Assembly: GCA_030679145.1 (NCBI GenBank)
Contig: JAUXTU010000052.1
Location: 47,132-111,131 of the forward strand
From: Bacteroidota bacterium
GTDB lineage: Bacteria > Bacteroidota > Ignavibacteria > UBA10030 > UBA8401
DNA length: 64,000 nt
Direction: 5' to 3'
Below the pieces are notes generated by a model. That model made no database searches and was not told the origin of the DNA. It saw only the letters and a program-made list of their open reading frames with translations. A program made the translations under genes and the position numbers. This document shows, in pieces, positions 35,902 through 45,294 of the stretch (position 1 is its first letter; each line of letters starts with the position of its first letter).

Positions 35902-36783
35902 TTATTGGAGGACAATATTTTCCGAAATGAATCTCTTCACTGACCAGCCGCTGCCGAGTAATCCCAGTAGAATACCGGTGACAACCATTGCGATATAGTA
36001 ATATATCTCTACAGCAAAAAAATCAGCAAGTTCGGCGGAGATGAATGTTTTTGCAAGATAAATAATGCTCCAAATCAAGCCTGCTGAAAGTGCTCCTCCA
36101 AGTAATCCGTGCAGCATTCCTTCAATAAGAAACGGCATACGGATAAATCCGCGAGTTGCGCCGACCAATTTCATTGTTGTGATCATCTTCCGTTTTGCGT
36201 AGATCGTCAGGCGAATGGTATTGGAGACCAAGAAGATCGCTGCTATAAGCAATGTTGCACCAATTGCCGCACTTGCGCCAATAAAGATCTTTACTCGCCG
36301 ATCCAAAATTTCCAATAATGTCTTTCGATAGACAACGTCATCAACACCTTCAATTGCTGATAATGCAGCATGAACAATTCGAGCGCTATCAGAATTTTTA
36401 TATTCCGTGGAAAGACGAAGTTTCAGCGATGCCGGAAGAGGATTGAAATCAAGAACGGTATTGATGTCCTCACCGAATTCTTTTTTGAATATTCGAGCAG
36501 CATCATCTTTTGAAATATAGGCGGCGCTTACTACTCCGGATATTGATAATGCATTTGTTTTTACCTGTGCGGTTTGAGCAGAATCGAGTTCCGCTGAAAG
36601 GAACACTTCCATCTCAACCTTGTCTCGAAACGATTGGATGATGGAGTTGGTGTTCCGATAGATGATGGCGAACAAGCCAAGAAGCATCAACGAGATCGTC
36701 ATCGTAAAGATGGTGATGATGGAGGAAAGACGCGCCCGCTTGAAACCCGAAACGCCTTCTTTGAATGAATAGAATGTAGCCAT
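35902..36783 (-). CDS. ftsX: Cell division protein FtsX
   Basis: The 293-residue permease-like protein forms the FtsEX complex that activates peptidoglycan hydrolases at the septum. It has an N-terminal cytoplasmic part (SFKEGVSGFKRARLSSIITI), a first membrane helix, the periplasmic loop containing VEMEVFLSAELDSAQTAQV, and three C-terminal helices around the FtsX domain (IRLTIYAKRKMITTMKLVGATRGFIRMPF). The gene begins just one base after the pheA stop. No ftsE partner lies next to it; it must be elsewhere. Confidence 0.93.
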   Translation of the reverse strand: MATFYSFKEGVSGFKRARLSSIITIFTMTISLMLLGLFAIIYRNTNSIIQSFRDKVEMEVFLSAELDSAQTAQVKTNALSISGVVSAAYISKDDAARIFKKEFGEDINTVLDFNPLPASLKLRLSTEYKNSDSARIVHAALSAIEGVDDVVYRKTLLEILDRRVKIFIGASAAIGATLLIAAIFLVSNTIRLTIYAKRKMITTMKLVGATRGFIRMPFLIEGMLHGLLGGALSAGLIWSIIYLAKTFISAELADFFAVEIYYYIAMVVTGILLGLLGSGWSVKRFISENIVLQ

Positions 36784-36784
36784 A

Positions 36785-37618
36785 TTATTTCACTACCTTG
36801 CCGACCTCGTACGAACCGAGGATCTTTAAATACGAAGTATGTTTTTTGAGTTCACTCAACGCTGAAGCGCAATTGCTGTTCTTTTGATGTGATTCAATAT
36901 CAACAAAGAATAAATATTCCCACGGCTTCCCGACAAACGGGCGAGATTCGATCTTCAGCAGATTGATATCCCGTTCTGCAAATGCAGAAAGACAATGAAC
37001 GAGAGATCCAGGAACATGCTTTGTGGCAAAGATCAGCGATGTCTTTGCTTTGCGTTTCGGCTGAACAGCTGTTGTGGACAGAACAAGAAAGCGTGTAAAA
37101 TTTCGATGATCGTTTTCAATACTTTTTTTGAGAATGGTAAGTTCATAATGAGCAGCGGCTTGTTCGCTTGCTATTGCAGCAGAATCTTTTCGTTGTTCCG
37201 ATGATATCATTTTTGCTGCACCGGCAGTATCATAGAATGGATGCAGTGTAACATTCTTCAGCGTTCTCAAGAATTTGTCGCTTTGTCCAAGACCCTGCGG
37301 ATGTGAATAGACGTGGCGGATATCCTTTAATACCGTTCCGGGTAACGCCATTAGATTCATTTTAATGCGGAGTTTCAATTCTCCGGTAATATGAAGTGAG
37401 AATTCCTGCAAAAGATCGAAATTTTGATGAACACTTCCGAACACTGAATTTTCGATCGGAATAATTCCAAATGCAGTTTGTTTTCGAGCTACATCCTCAA
37501 AGACATCTTTGAAATTCTCTTTTGGAATGGGGACGCAGTCTTTTCCAAAGTAAGCGACTGCGGCTTGTTCACTAAATGCACCATATTCACCCTGAAAAGC
37601 GATCGTTAATTTCTTCAT
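36785..37618 (-). CDS. pheA: Prephenate dehydratase
   Basis: The 277-residue enzyme makes phenylpyruvate from prephenate. The catalytic domain starts IAFQGEYGAFSEQAAVAYFG and keeps IPIENSVFGSVHQNFDLL, HVYSHPQGLGQ, YDTAGAAKMIS and the TRF-type NFTRFLVLS. A C-terminal ACT domain follows with PGSLVHCLSAFAERDINLLKIESRPF, in which the GALV/ESRP motifs that bind phenylalanine for feedback control are recognisable (GSLV here). No chorismate mutase part is fused. It lies between two lipoprotein genes and ftsX on the minus strand. Confidence 0.95.
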   Translation of the reverse strand: MKKLTIAFQGEYGAFSEQAAVAYFGKDCVPIPKENFKDVFEDVARKQTAFGIIPIENSVFGSVHQNFDLLQEFSLHITGELKLRIKMNLMALPGTVLKDIRHVYSHPQGLGQSDKFLRTLKNVTLHPFYDTAGAAKMISSEQRKDSAAIASEQAAAHYELTILKKSIENDHRNFTRFLVLSTTAVQPKRKAKTSLIFATKHVPGSLVHCLSAFAERDINLLKIESRPFVGKPWEYLFFVDIESHQKNSNCASALSELKKHTSYLKILGSYEVGKVVK

Positions 37619-37642
37619 TAAATATTTTAACCAATTATGTTG

Positions 37643-38155
37643 CTAAAAATTCGATTCATCCCGCCAGCGTGTGATCTTCCAAATTTCGCTTGTTTGCGGC
37701 CGTTCAAGAGTCCAGATCGCATATCCGTCTACACGGACAATGTCGTTTGCACTGAATGTTACTGTTAGATTAAAATTACGTGTGATCGTAGCCTTCAAAC
37801 TATCCGGCTCAACGGACGATGCAATGACCGAATTCCACACAAGGTCAAGTCGTTGAACATTTTGGAATAAGCCATACGTTGTTCTTATCTCTTCATCACG
37901 ACCCCAGAAGACATCTGTTATTTTTTCATAGTCACGATAGACAAAAATAAAATTCGATGCAAGGACTTGTCCATAAATTGTTGAATCCTGAAAAGCATAT
38001 GCTTGTTTAAAATTTTGAAAAACGCCTTCGATCTGATGCTGGTCGCCTAAAATCGATGATGAATTTGCAAGAGAAGTATCCAATCTAGGGGCAAAAGGAT
38101 TATCGCATCCTGTTAAGCATATCGCACACAGAAAAATTGCAGTAATAATTTTCAC
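37643..38155 (-). CDS. Lipoprotein, NTF2-like (paralog of the preceding gene)
   Basis: A 170-residue lipoprotein with a classical signal ([16 protein letters not shown], cysteine near 16). The mature chain has the helix VFQNFKQAYAFQDSTIYGQVL and the beta-rich part ending IWKITRWRDESNF, a pattern that suits the NTF2/SnoaL-like fold. It shares this architecture with the upstream gene, so the pair looks like an old tandem duplication. It starts with GTG and overlaps the upstream stop by four bases (GTGA), which implies translational coupling. Function unknown. Confidence 0.75.
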   Translation of the reverse strand: MKIITAIFLCAICLTGCDNPFAPRLDTSLANSSSILGDQHQIEGVFQNFKQAYAFQDSTIYGQVLASNFIFVYRDYEKITDVFWGRDEEIRTTYGLFQNVQRLDLVWNSVIASSVEPDSLKATITRNFNLTVTFSANDIVRVDGYAIWTLERPQTSEIWKITRWRDESNF

Positions 38156-38742
38156 TTCGCAAATTGCCCTTTAAGTTCACTCCAACTGGAATCTTTTTTT
38201 GTTTCGAAATCTACCCAACGATAGATCCTCCAGATTGCATTTTTATCCGGAGAAACATAGATGTCGCCGTTGCCGACAAATTGTTGTGTAACACCTCCGC
38301 GATTATGCGGGACAAATAAAAGATATTCCAGAGAGTATTTTGCAGAATCAGATTGGTACGAGATCACTTTCGGGATTGATATGAGATCAAACCGAAACGA
38401 TGAAGAAATTCCTGCAGATGAAATAATGTTGCGAAAATAGTCGTCTTCCAAGGATTTATCCCATGAGGAAAAAGAATATCGTGTTCCTGCAGAAGCTGAC
38501 GGCATAAACGCAAATCTCTGTGCGTGGGTAGCTGTGTCGGAAAATAATTTCCGATATTCATCGGTATTCTTTTGCTGAAAGGCATCACGGAAATTAGAGA
38601 ATAGGATCTCTTTTGTGAAAGCAATCGGTAGTGTTTGATTTCCGGAATCAGGCTGTTCTGGATCTCTCGTATCAAACAGATCACAAGAAATGAAAAGAAA
38701 CGATAGGATGACGAATGCAATGTGATATGATCTACAGAGCAA
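38152..38742 (-). CDS. Lipoprotein, NTF2-like
   Basis: I place the start at the TTG at 38742, since GGAGG lies six bases upstream; this gives 196 residues. A GTG at 38760 is the alternative. Either start overlaps the end of recR. The signal is [12 protein letters not shown] with a lipobox cysteine. The mature part contains [23 protein letters not shown], a middle with tyrosine- and phenylalanine-rich strands, and ends [18 protein letters not shown], matching the IWKITRW end of the downstream gene. The fold is probably NTF2-like. Ligand and role are unknown. Confidence 0.7.
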   Translation of the reverse strand: MLCRSYHIAFVILSFLFISCDLFDTRDPEQPDSGNQTLPIAFTKEILFSNFRDAFQQKNTDEYRKLFSDTATHAQRFAFMPSASAGTRYSFSSWDKSLEDDYFRNIISSAGISSSFRFDLISIPKVISYQSDSAKYSLEYLLFVPHNRGGVTQQFVGNGDIYVSPDKNAIWRIYRWVDFETKKDSSWSELKGQFAK

Positions 38743-39328
38743 CTCGACCCTCCAATGCACGTGTTAGCGTTGCTTCATCGGCAAATTCAAGATCGCTTCC
38801 GATCGGGAGTCCGCGTGCGATTCGTGTTATCTTAATGGAAAGCGGTTTTAATAATTTTGCCAAATACAGTGTTGTTGTTTCACCTTCAACATTAGGATTG
38901 AGAGCAAGAATTATTTCTTGAACATCTTCACTCAATCGTATCAGTAATTCTTTCACTTTTAGATCCTCAGGACCAATTCCATCAAGCGGAGAGAGCGCAC
39001 CGCCAAGCACGTGATACAATCCATTGAATTCGTGTGTTTTTTCAACGGCAATAACATCATTTGGTTCTTCAACAACGCAGATGATCTTTCTATTACGTTT
39101 TTGACTTGCGCAGATTGAACACGGGTCACTCTCGGTGATATTGAAACAAACAGAGCAGTATCGAACTTTGTCTTTCACGTCAATCAATATTTTTGAGAAT
39201 GCCACAACTTCTTCGCGGGGCATTTTTAGAACATGCATTGCAAGCCGCTGTGCCGTTTTACGTCCGATACTTGGAAGGGATGCAAATTTTTCAATTAACT
39301 GTTCTATCGTTTCCGAGGTAAAAACCAT
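38732..39328 (-). CDS. recR: Recombination protein RecR
   Basis: RecR works with RecF/RecO to load RecA at gaps. From the ATG at 39328 the protein has 198 residues, the usual length, and starts [29 protein letters not shown] with the helix-hairpin-helix. An in-frame start upstream adds 15 residues without family similarity. The zinc finger has four cysteines ([17 protein letters not shown]), and the TOPRIM domain has [15 protein letters not shown] and [12 protein letters not shown]. It lies in the long minus-strand block downstream of gmhA. The next gene's start sits inside its last 11 bases. Confidence 0.95.
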   Translation of the reverse strand: MVFTSETIEQLIEKFASLPSIGRKTAQRLAMHVLKMPREEVVAFSKILIDVKDKVRYCSVCFNITESDPCSICASQKRNRKIICVVEEPNDVIAVEKTHEFNGLYHVLGGALSPLDGIGPEDLKVKELLIRLSEDVQEIILALNPNVEGETTTLYLAKLLKPLSIKITRIARGLPIGSDLEFADEATLTRALEGRVAL

Positions 39329-39435
39329 AATTCTTTCGATTGTACATCTTTCGACGCGGTTCGCTTCGTTCACCTTGCTCAGATGACCGTAATGTTTTAG
39401 TCTAATATCTGATATCTAACATCTGCCCATCTGCT

Positions 39436-40041
39436 CTATCCAAACATCTCCTGTTCTACTTCCTGAAAAATGATATGTCCGATCGTGATATGTCCTTCTT
39501 GGATCCGCTGTGTATCGTTGGATGGAACAACGATTGCAAGATCACATAGTTCTTTTGCTTTACCACCGTCTTTTCCAAGAAAACCAATCGATGTCATCTT
39601 CATTTCACGGGCTTTAGTAAATGCATTGTTCACGCTTGCAGAATTTCCGCTTGTAGAAATTCCGATCAATACATCACCTTCATTGCCAAGAGCTTCAATA
39701 GACCGAGCAAATACATTGTCATATCCAAAGTCATTTGCACCTGCGGTAAGATTGGAAGTATCAGTAGTGAGTGCGATTGCCGGAAGTCCGGGTCGTTTAA
39801 TGTTTGGAGAAAGCCGAATAACAAATTCTGTTGCAAGATGCTGTGCATCGGCTGCACTGCCTCCATTTCCACACAACAAGACTTTTTTCTTGTTATTGAA
39901 AGCTTTGATAATGATATCAATTGCTTTGGAAATATCTCCGTTGCACTGTTCTGCAATCTTTAATTTCGTTTCGGCGCTGGCTTTCAACGAATCTTGAATA
40001 AAGGATTGACGATAAACAAGTGTAAGTGGTAAATGTCCCAT
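39436..40041 (-). CDS. gmhA: Sedoheptulose-7-phosphate isomerase (SIS domain)
   Basis: The 201-residue protein is a phosphoheptose isomerase that starts LPS inner-core heptose synthesis. Family features are LLCGNGGSAADAQHLATEFV (the nucleotide-sugar phosphate loop), ALTTDTSNLTAGANDFGYDNVFARSIEALG, GISTSGNSASVNNAF and a C-terminal GHITIGHIIFQEVEQEMF with the histidine and glutamate of the active site. Other heptose genes are not next to it. It is preceded by the GGGP synthase gene and followed by recR. Confidence 0.93.
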   Translation of the reverse strand: MGHLPLTLVYRQSFIQDSLKASAETKLKIAEQCNGDISKAIDIIIKAFNNKKKVLLCGNGGSAADAQHLATEFVIRLSPNIKRPGLPAIALTTDTSNLTAGANDFGYDNVFARSIEALGNEGDVLIGISTSGNSASVNNAFTKAREMKMTSIGFLGKDGGKAKELCDLAIVVPSNDTQRIQEGHITIGHIIFQEVEQEMFG

Positions 40042-40097
40042 TAGAGTTAAAAATTAATAGTACAAAATTGAAAATGTTATTTTCTGTGTCTTTGTGT

Positions 40098-40841
40098 TTA
40101 TGATTTATGAATTGCAGAGGCAAATTCTTTTATCAAACTAGTGCTGCTCTCTTTTTCAAGGATTGTTCCCGTAACAATAAATTTTGCACCTGCCTGAACT
40201 TTTTTTCGTGCATCTTCAGGAGTTCGTAATCCGCCGCCGACAATGAGAGGCACTGAACAATGTTTCGCTATTGCTCCAATCATTTCTTCGGGTACGGATT
40301 GTTCAGCTCCGCTGCCGGCTTCAAGATAGATCATTTTGAAACCTAATATCTCTGCCGCCATTGCATGTGCTACGGCAATATCCGGTTTGTGGCGGGGAAG
40401 AGGCTGTGTATTGCTCATGAATTCTGCTGAGGTTGTTTTTCCTGATTCGATCAGCATATAGGCTGTGGAGATTGCTTCAAGTCCGATCCTTTTTACGATA
40501 GGAGCCGCAAGCACTTGGTCGCCGATAAGGTGCTGCGGATTTCTTCCGCTAATGATCGATAAAAATAAAATTGCATCAGCAGAAGGAGATATCTGCATAA
40601 CCCCGCCGGGGAAAATCACTGCAGGAACTTTTGTATGCTGTTTTATGGTCTTGATGCATTGTTCAAATGAATCATCAACGATCAAACTTCCGCCAATAAG
40701 GAACGCATCAACTCCTGCTTCAGTTGCTTGTTCGACAAACGATGGAAGTTTATCTGATGCGACCTTATCAGGATCAATCAGAACAAAATAAGCGGCTCCT
40801 TTGGATTTGGATGTTGCAAGCAATGATTCATAGATAGACAT
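40098..40841 (-). CDS. Geranylgeranylglyceryl phosphate synthase (PcrB-like, archaeal type)
   Basis: A 247-residue TIM-barrel prenyltransferase of the GGGPS/PcrB family that joins a polyprenyl diphosphate to glycerol-1-phosphate. Motifs seen: FVLIDPDKVAS near residue 20, DAFLIGGSL, FPGGVMQISPSADAILFLS, MIYLEAGSGAEQ and VGGGLRTPEDARKKVQAGAKFIVTGTILE, the last two being the glycerol-1-phosphate site. Homologs of this group in Bacteroidota are known to make archaeal-type ether intermediates in vitro. The chain length it uses cannot be read here. Its ATG overlaps the alaS stop by one base. Confidence 0.9.
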   Translation of the reverse strand: MSIYESLLATSKSKGAAYFVLIDPDKVASDKLPSFVEQATEAGVDAFLIGGSLIVDDSFEQCIKTIKQHTKVPAVIFPGGVMQISPSADAILFLSIISGRNPQHLIGDQVLAAPIVKRIGLEAISTAYMLIESGKTTSAEFMSNTQPLPRHKPDIAVAHAMAAEILGFKMIYLEAGSGAEQSVPEEMIGAIAKHCSVPLIVGGGLRTPEDARKKVQAGAKFIVTGTILEKESSTSLIKEFASAIHKS

Positions 40842-43657
40842 TAGTTCAACATTCCTTTCACGGAATCACCAAAATTTTTCAATACTTCATCCAATTTAGC
40901 TACGTCTTTACCACCGGCTGTCGCAAGATGAGGTTTGCCGCCGCCGCCGCCGTTCAATTGTTTTGCAACAATACCAACAATTTTTCCAGCTTGAAGATTC
41001 TTTGATTTGATCAAATCATCGCTGACAACACAGACGAGTGCAACTTTTTCATCAATGATAGAAGCAAGCAGTCCGACACCGCTTCCAAGTTTTGTACGAA
41101 GTGTATCGCCAAGAGATTTAAGTGATTCCATATCATTTGCAGCGATCTTTGCTCCAACCAATTTAAAACCATTGATTGCTTGTGCAGATTGAACAAGATG
41201 ATCAATGTTGCCGCTCGCAGATTGTACCGCAGCTTTTGTTTTTTCTTTTTCAATAATTTTTTTCTTATCACTCAATTCAAGAATATAGTTTTCCAGCGAT
41301 TGGAAACGTACAAGCTGATCAGAGAATTCTTTCTTCAACTCATCTGTAACAATGTTTTGCGGGATTTCGGGAATATCTTCAAATTTACGTAATTGGGTAT
41401 CAAGTCCGAGTGATTCTTCATTGGTAAAAGGAGAGGAAGCGCCAAGTTCATTATGCATTGTTTGAATTTCGTCAATCAAGTCATATGCATACTCAATACG
41501 TTCACGATATGTTTTGTTCTGTAATTTGAGGAATTCAACGGCATAATCAAAGGTCAATGCTTCAATGCGGCGGACACCGCTTGCGCTGCTTGCCTCGGTT
41601 CGTATTTTGAAATACCCAATTTCACCTGTATTCTTTACATGGATTCCACCGCAGAATTCTTTACTGAATTCTCCGAATTGGACAACGTTCACACGATCTC
41701 CATACTTATCCCCGAAGAACATCATGGCACCCATTTTTTTTGCATCATCAAATGGAATGTTGCGATGGTGCTGCAATACAATATTTTCTTTGATCTTTTC
41801 ATTCACTATTGCTTCAATATCGGCAAGTTCGTTCTCGCTTACTTTTGCGAAATGTGCGAAATCGAAGCGTAAATGTTCAGGTGCAACGAGAGAGCCGGAC
41901 TGGTGAACGTGCGTCCCCAGCGTCTGTCGAAGAGCAGCATGCATCAAATGGGTTGCTGTGTGGTTACGCATTATGGAATATCGGCGTTTCCAATTAATTT
42001 TCGCCTGGGCTTCATAGTGAGCAGAATATTTTGGAATATTCACTCCCAAAATGTGTACGTGGACTTTTCCGCTTTTTTGGGTATCAACAACGGGAAACGG
42101 TTTCCCGTCAATAATAATTTCTCCGGTATCGCCCATCTGTCCGCCTGATTCTGCATAGAACGGTGTTGCATTCAGGATGACCAAATTTCCTTCGGCGCTC
42201 AAAATGGCGGCGCGTGTCTCGGTAAGATCGTAACCAAGAAACTGAAATTCTTTTTCAAATAATTCGTTGCTAAATTGTTTGGCAACTTCTTTACTCTTAA
42301 TAATAATGCTTTCAATATCGGAAGATGAACTGCCGTGTAATTTCGATTCCCGCGAACGTTCACGCTGCTGCTCCATCAATTGTGTGAAGGTTGCAAGATC
42401 AACACCAAGATTGCGCTCGCCGCACATCAGTTGAGTAAGATCGAGCGGGAAGCCGAATGTATCGTACAATTTGAACGCAACTTCACCGGGGAATATTTTG
42501 GATTGTTTCATATCAACAACAGCCTGTTCAAAAATTTCCAACCCACGGTCGAGTGTTTGATTGAAACTTTCTTCCTCGCTTTTAATAACACGTTCAATGT
42601 GTGCTTGTTGTTCTTTGATCTCCGGAAATACATCGCTCATTGTGTGAACCAGTGTTTGCACAAGTTGGTACATAAACGGTTCGCGCAGTTCAAGTTTGCG
42701 TCCCCATCGCGATGCACGGCGTAAGATTCTTCGAAGAACATACCCACGTCCTTCATTGGAAGGAGTTGCGCCGTCGCCGATCGCAAAGGTTAATGCGCGG
42801 ATATGATCTGCAATAACCCGCATTGCAACATCGGTATCAGCATGGCTTGCCTTGTATTCAATTTTTGAAATTTCTGATATTTTTGAAATGAGCGGGGTAA
42901 AGACATCGCTATCATAATTTGATGGAAATTTTTTGAAGTTCGACTTCATTGATTCCATTACTGCGCAAACGCGCTCAAATCCCATTCCGGTATCAACATG
43001 TTTCGCAGGAAGTTCCGTGAGCGATCCGTTGGCATTACGATTGTATTGAATGAACACGAGATTCCAGATCTCAATCAATTCCGGTGAACCGGCATTGACT
43101 AATGCAGCAGGAGCGTCGCCGCGCTGCGTAAGGTCGATGTGAATCTCTGAGCACGGACCACACGGACCCGTATCACCCATTTCCCAAAAATTTTCTTTCT
43201 CACCGAAACGAAGAATGTGCGAAGGATCGATGTACTGTTGCCAAATCTTTGCTGCTTCTTCATCAGTTTTATAGACAGTGACCCACAAACGTTCTTTTGG
43301 CATTTTCCATTGTTCGGTCAATAATTCCCACGCCCATGCAATGGCTTCTTTTTTATAATAATCTCCGAACGACCAGTTGCCGAGCATCTCGAACAATGTG
43401 TGGTGATAGGTATCGCGTCCGACCTCTTCAAGATCGTTATGTTTTCCGCTGACACGGATACATTTCTGTGTATCGGCTGCGCGAGTGTAATCTCTTTTCC
43501 CGGTTCCAAGGAAGATCTCTTTGAACTGATTCATTCCCGCATTAGTAAAAAGCAATGTCGGATCGCCGTGAGGAATAACAGGCGCGCTGGGAACAATGGT
43601 ATGCTGCTTTGATCTAAAAAAATCTAAAAATGATTGTCGTACTTCTCGTGAGTTCAT
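40841..43657 (-). CDS. alaS: Alanyl-tRNA synthetase
   Basis: A 938-residue enzyme that charges tRNA-Ala, slightly longer than the E. coli one. The class II catalytic core includes FTNAGMNQFKEIFLG, TQKCIRVSGKHNDLEEVG and HHTLFEMLGNWSFGDYYK. The editing domain has the zinc motif in NHTATHLMHAALRQTLG and FSKEFCGGIHVKNTGEIG, and the C-terminal C-Ala domain ends with a glycine-rich QLNGGGGGKPHLATAGG. Nothing looks missing. It sits between the thioredoxin-like gene and the GGGP synthase gene. Confidence 0.97.
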   Translation of the reverse strand: MNSREVRQSFLDFFRSKQHTIVPSAPVIPHGDPTLLFTNAGMNQFKEIFLGTGKRDYTRAADTQKCIRVSGKHNDLEEVGRDTYHHTLFEMLGNWSFGDYYKKEAIAWAWELLTEQWKMPKERLWVTVYKTDEEAAKIWQQYIDPSHILRFGEKENFWEMGDTGPCGPCSEIHIDLTQRGDAPAALVNAGSPELIEIWNLVFIQYNRNANGSLTELPAKHVDTGMGFERVCAVMESMKSNFKKFPSNYDSDVFTPLISKISEISKIEYKASHADTDVAMRVIADHIRALTFAIGDGATPSNEGRGYVLRRILRRASRWGRKLELREPFMYQLVQTLVHTMSDVFPEIKEQQAHIERVIKSEEESFNQTLDRGLEIFEQAVVDMKQSKIFPGEVAFKLYDTFGFPLDLTQLMCGERNLGVDLATFTQLMEQQRERSRESKLHGSSSSDIESIIIKSKEVAKQFSNELFEKEFQFLGYDLTETRAAILSAEGNLVILNATPFYAESGGQMGDTGEIIIDGKPFPVVDTQKSGKVHVHILGVNIPKYSAHYEAQAKINWKRRYSIMRNHTATHLMHAALRQTLGTHVHQSGSLVAPEHLRFDFAHFAKVSENELADIEAIVNEKIKENIVLQHHRNIPFDDAKKMGAMMFFGDKYGDRVNVVQFGEFSKEFCGGIHVKNTGEIGYFKIRTEASSASGVRRIEALTFDYAVEFLKLQNKTYRERIEYAYDLIDEIQTMHNELGASSPFTNEESLGLDTQLRKFEDIPEIPQNIVTDELKKEFSDQLVRFQSLENYILELSDKKKIIEKEKTKAAVQSASGNIDHLVQSAQAINGFKLVGAKIAANDMESLKSLGDTLRTKLGSGVGLLASIIDEKVALVCVVSDDLIKSKNLQAGKIVGIVAKQLNGGGGGKPHLATAGGKDVAKLDEVLKNFGDSVKGMLN

Positions 43658-43667
43658 CAGAAATTAT

Positions 43668-44858
43668 CTATCCTTTGGTTTTCTTTTTTATTGATTCAGC
43701 TTTGATCTTTTTCAACAATGCTTCTGTTTCTTCAACTTTTTCATTCTCTTTTTTCCCTGCCGCAATCGCTTTCTCTGCATATTTTCTTGCATTTTTTAGA
43801 TCGGAATTTTTATAGAGTAATGCTGCGTAGGTATCAAGGAACATATACTTTGGACTTTTCATTACAACATCGCTCATCCATTTCACTGCCTGGGCAACAA
43901 CTTTTTTATCGTCACAGCGTTCATAGATTGTCCAGCTATAACTATTGAATGCATTCTCATCAAAGAGGGATTTATTGAGCTCAATGATCTCGGCAAACCT
44001 TATCCATTGTTTTGTTCCCTGATAGAATTGTATTTGATAATTTCTTTCAATATCAACGATTGGTTGGGAAGAATATTTCTTCGCTTTTTCAATTACGGAA
44101 AGCAATGCAAGGCTGTCATTCTTCGCTATTGCGGAACGCAATTCACCGGATACCAATTGGCCAGTCACTGATTCCATGTCATATTTCCCAAATAAGGTTT
44201 TGATCTTATCGCTGTTGTCGAAAATAAATTGTTTGTACTTCGGTTCGAGAAGTCCGGAGAAACGATACATGATCGACCACGAAACTTCGTTCAGCAGATC
44301 TGTTGATGTAGAGAGAAAATTATTCACGGTTGCACTATCAGGTCGTTTGCGAAGTTCACCTTTTAAGAATGACAATTTGTAGAATTCAGGAAATCCTGCT
44401 TCAATTTCATTTGTAACGCCTGCAAGATTGTCATGCTTTGTTGAATCAAGTGCGATATTCAATTTTTCGAGAAATTCCTTCACTTTATGATATCCGACAA
44501 TACGATTGACCAATCTGCCGTTCGCTGTAAAAATCAAAAATGTAGGGAAACCATTGACACGGTATTTTCCGGACATCAGTGCGCCGAATCCGGTTTCCAT
44601 TTCGTACCGAACGTTGATGAACTTTTCATTCATAAAATCGGCAACGGCTTTATCCGAGAATGTTTCCCTATCCATAACTTTACACCAAACGCACCAATCG
44701 GTGTACGCATCGATAAAGATCAATTTTTGCTCTTTTACAGCAAGGGATTTCATATCATTCCACGAGCCGGAGGTGGTATCGTAAAATTTGATAAGATCGT
44801 TAGCAGATGTAAATGAAAAAAGAGCAACGAGACAAATAGCAATTAATTTTACTTTCAT
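43668..44858 (-). CDS. Periplasmic thioredoxin-like protein with helical C-terminus
   Basis: The 396-residue protein has a signal peptide (VKLIAICLVALFSFTSA) and a thioredoxin-like domain at about 30-140 with the redox pair in YTDWCVWCKVMDRETFSD and the cis-proline loop VNGFPTFLIFTANG. It then has about 240 residues of helical, TPR-like sequence, ending in charged helices (KAIAAGKKENEKVEETEALL). It resembles thioredoxin-7/DUF255-type disulfide reductases that act outside the cytoplasm. GAGGA precedes the start. It follows clpS after 15 bases. Confidence 0.85.
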   Translation of the reverse strand: MKVKLIAICLVALFSFTSANDLIKFYDTTSGSWNDMKSLAVKEQKLIFIDAYTDWCVWCKVMDRETFSDKAVADFMNEKFINVRYEMETGFGALMSGKYRVNGFPTFLIFTANGRLVNRIVGYHKVKEFLEKLNIALDSTKHDNLAGVTNEIEAGFPEFYKLSFLKGELRKRPDSATVNNFLSTSTDLLNEVSWSIMYRFSGLLEPKYKQFIFDNSDKIKTLFGKYDMESVTGQLVSGELRSAIAKNDSLALLSVIEKAKKYSSQPIVDIERNYQIQFYQGTKQWIRFAEIIELNKSLFDENAFNSYSWTIYERCDDKKVVAQAVKWMSDVVMKSPKYMFLDTYAALLYKNSDLKNARKYAEKAIAAGKKENEKVEETEALLKKIKAESIKKKTKG

Positions 44859-44873
44859 AAGAGTTTCCTCAAT

Positions 44874-45155
44874 TTACAATTCTACCTGAGTCATCAATTC
44901 AATTTCTTCTAAAACACCAGTGACTTGCAGGCATTTGACTAATTCGCCGGTAAACACACACGATTTTCCGGTATGATGAACTTCCAGCGTCATTCGTTCT
45001 GCAGTTGGAAGGTCGCAGCCGGTCGCTTTCATGATTTGATTGATCACTTCTTCAAATGTATGTACTTCGTCATTAAACAAGATTGCTTTTGCAGGCTGCT
45101 GTGTCTTTACCTCGTCAATGACTTCTTCTTCAGTTTGTGTGTGTAAATCTGCCAT
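44874..45155 (-). CDS. clpS: ATP-dependent Clp protease adaptor ClpS
   Basis: The adaptor delivers N-degron substrates to ClpA(P). It has 93 residues from the ATG at 45155; a TTG four codons upstream is an unlikely start. The core ILFNDEVHTFEEVINQIMKATGCDLPTAERMT is typical, with the NDEVHTF loop that recognises N-terminal residues, followed by VHHTGKSCVFTGELVKCLQVTGVL. It is the first gene of the minus-strand block, divergent from aconitase across 139 bases. Confidence 0.93.
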   Translation of the reverse strand: MADLHTQTEEEVIDEVKTQQPAKAILFNDEVHTFEEVINQIMKATGCDLPTAERMTLEVHHTGKSCVFTGELVKCLQVTGVLEEIELMTQVEL

Positions 45156-45294
45156 ATTTCTATTCAATTTTTATTCAAAATACGGAAAAATGCAACCCGT
45201 TGCAAATGGACAATTCCTTGCAGAGGAAGCGAACTCTTCATATATTTCAAGTAAATAACGAACAAATAATCCTCTACCAGAAAGAAGAATTGAT

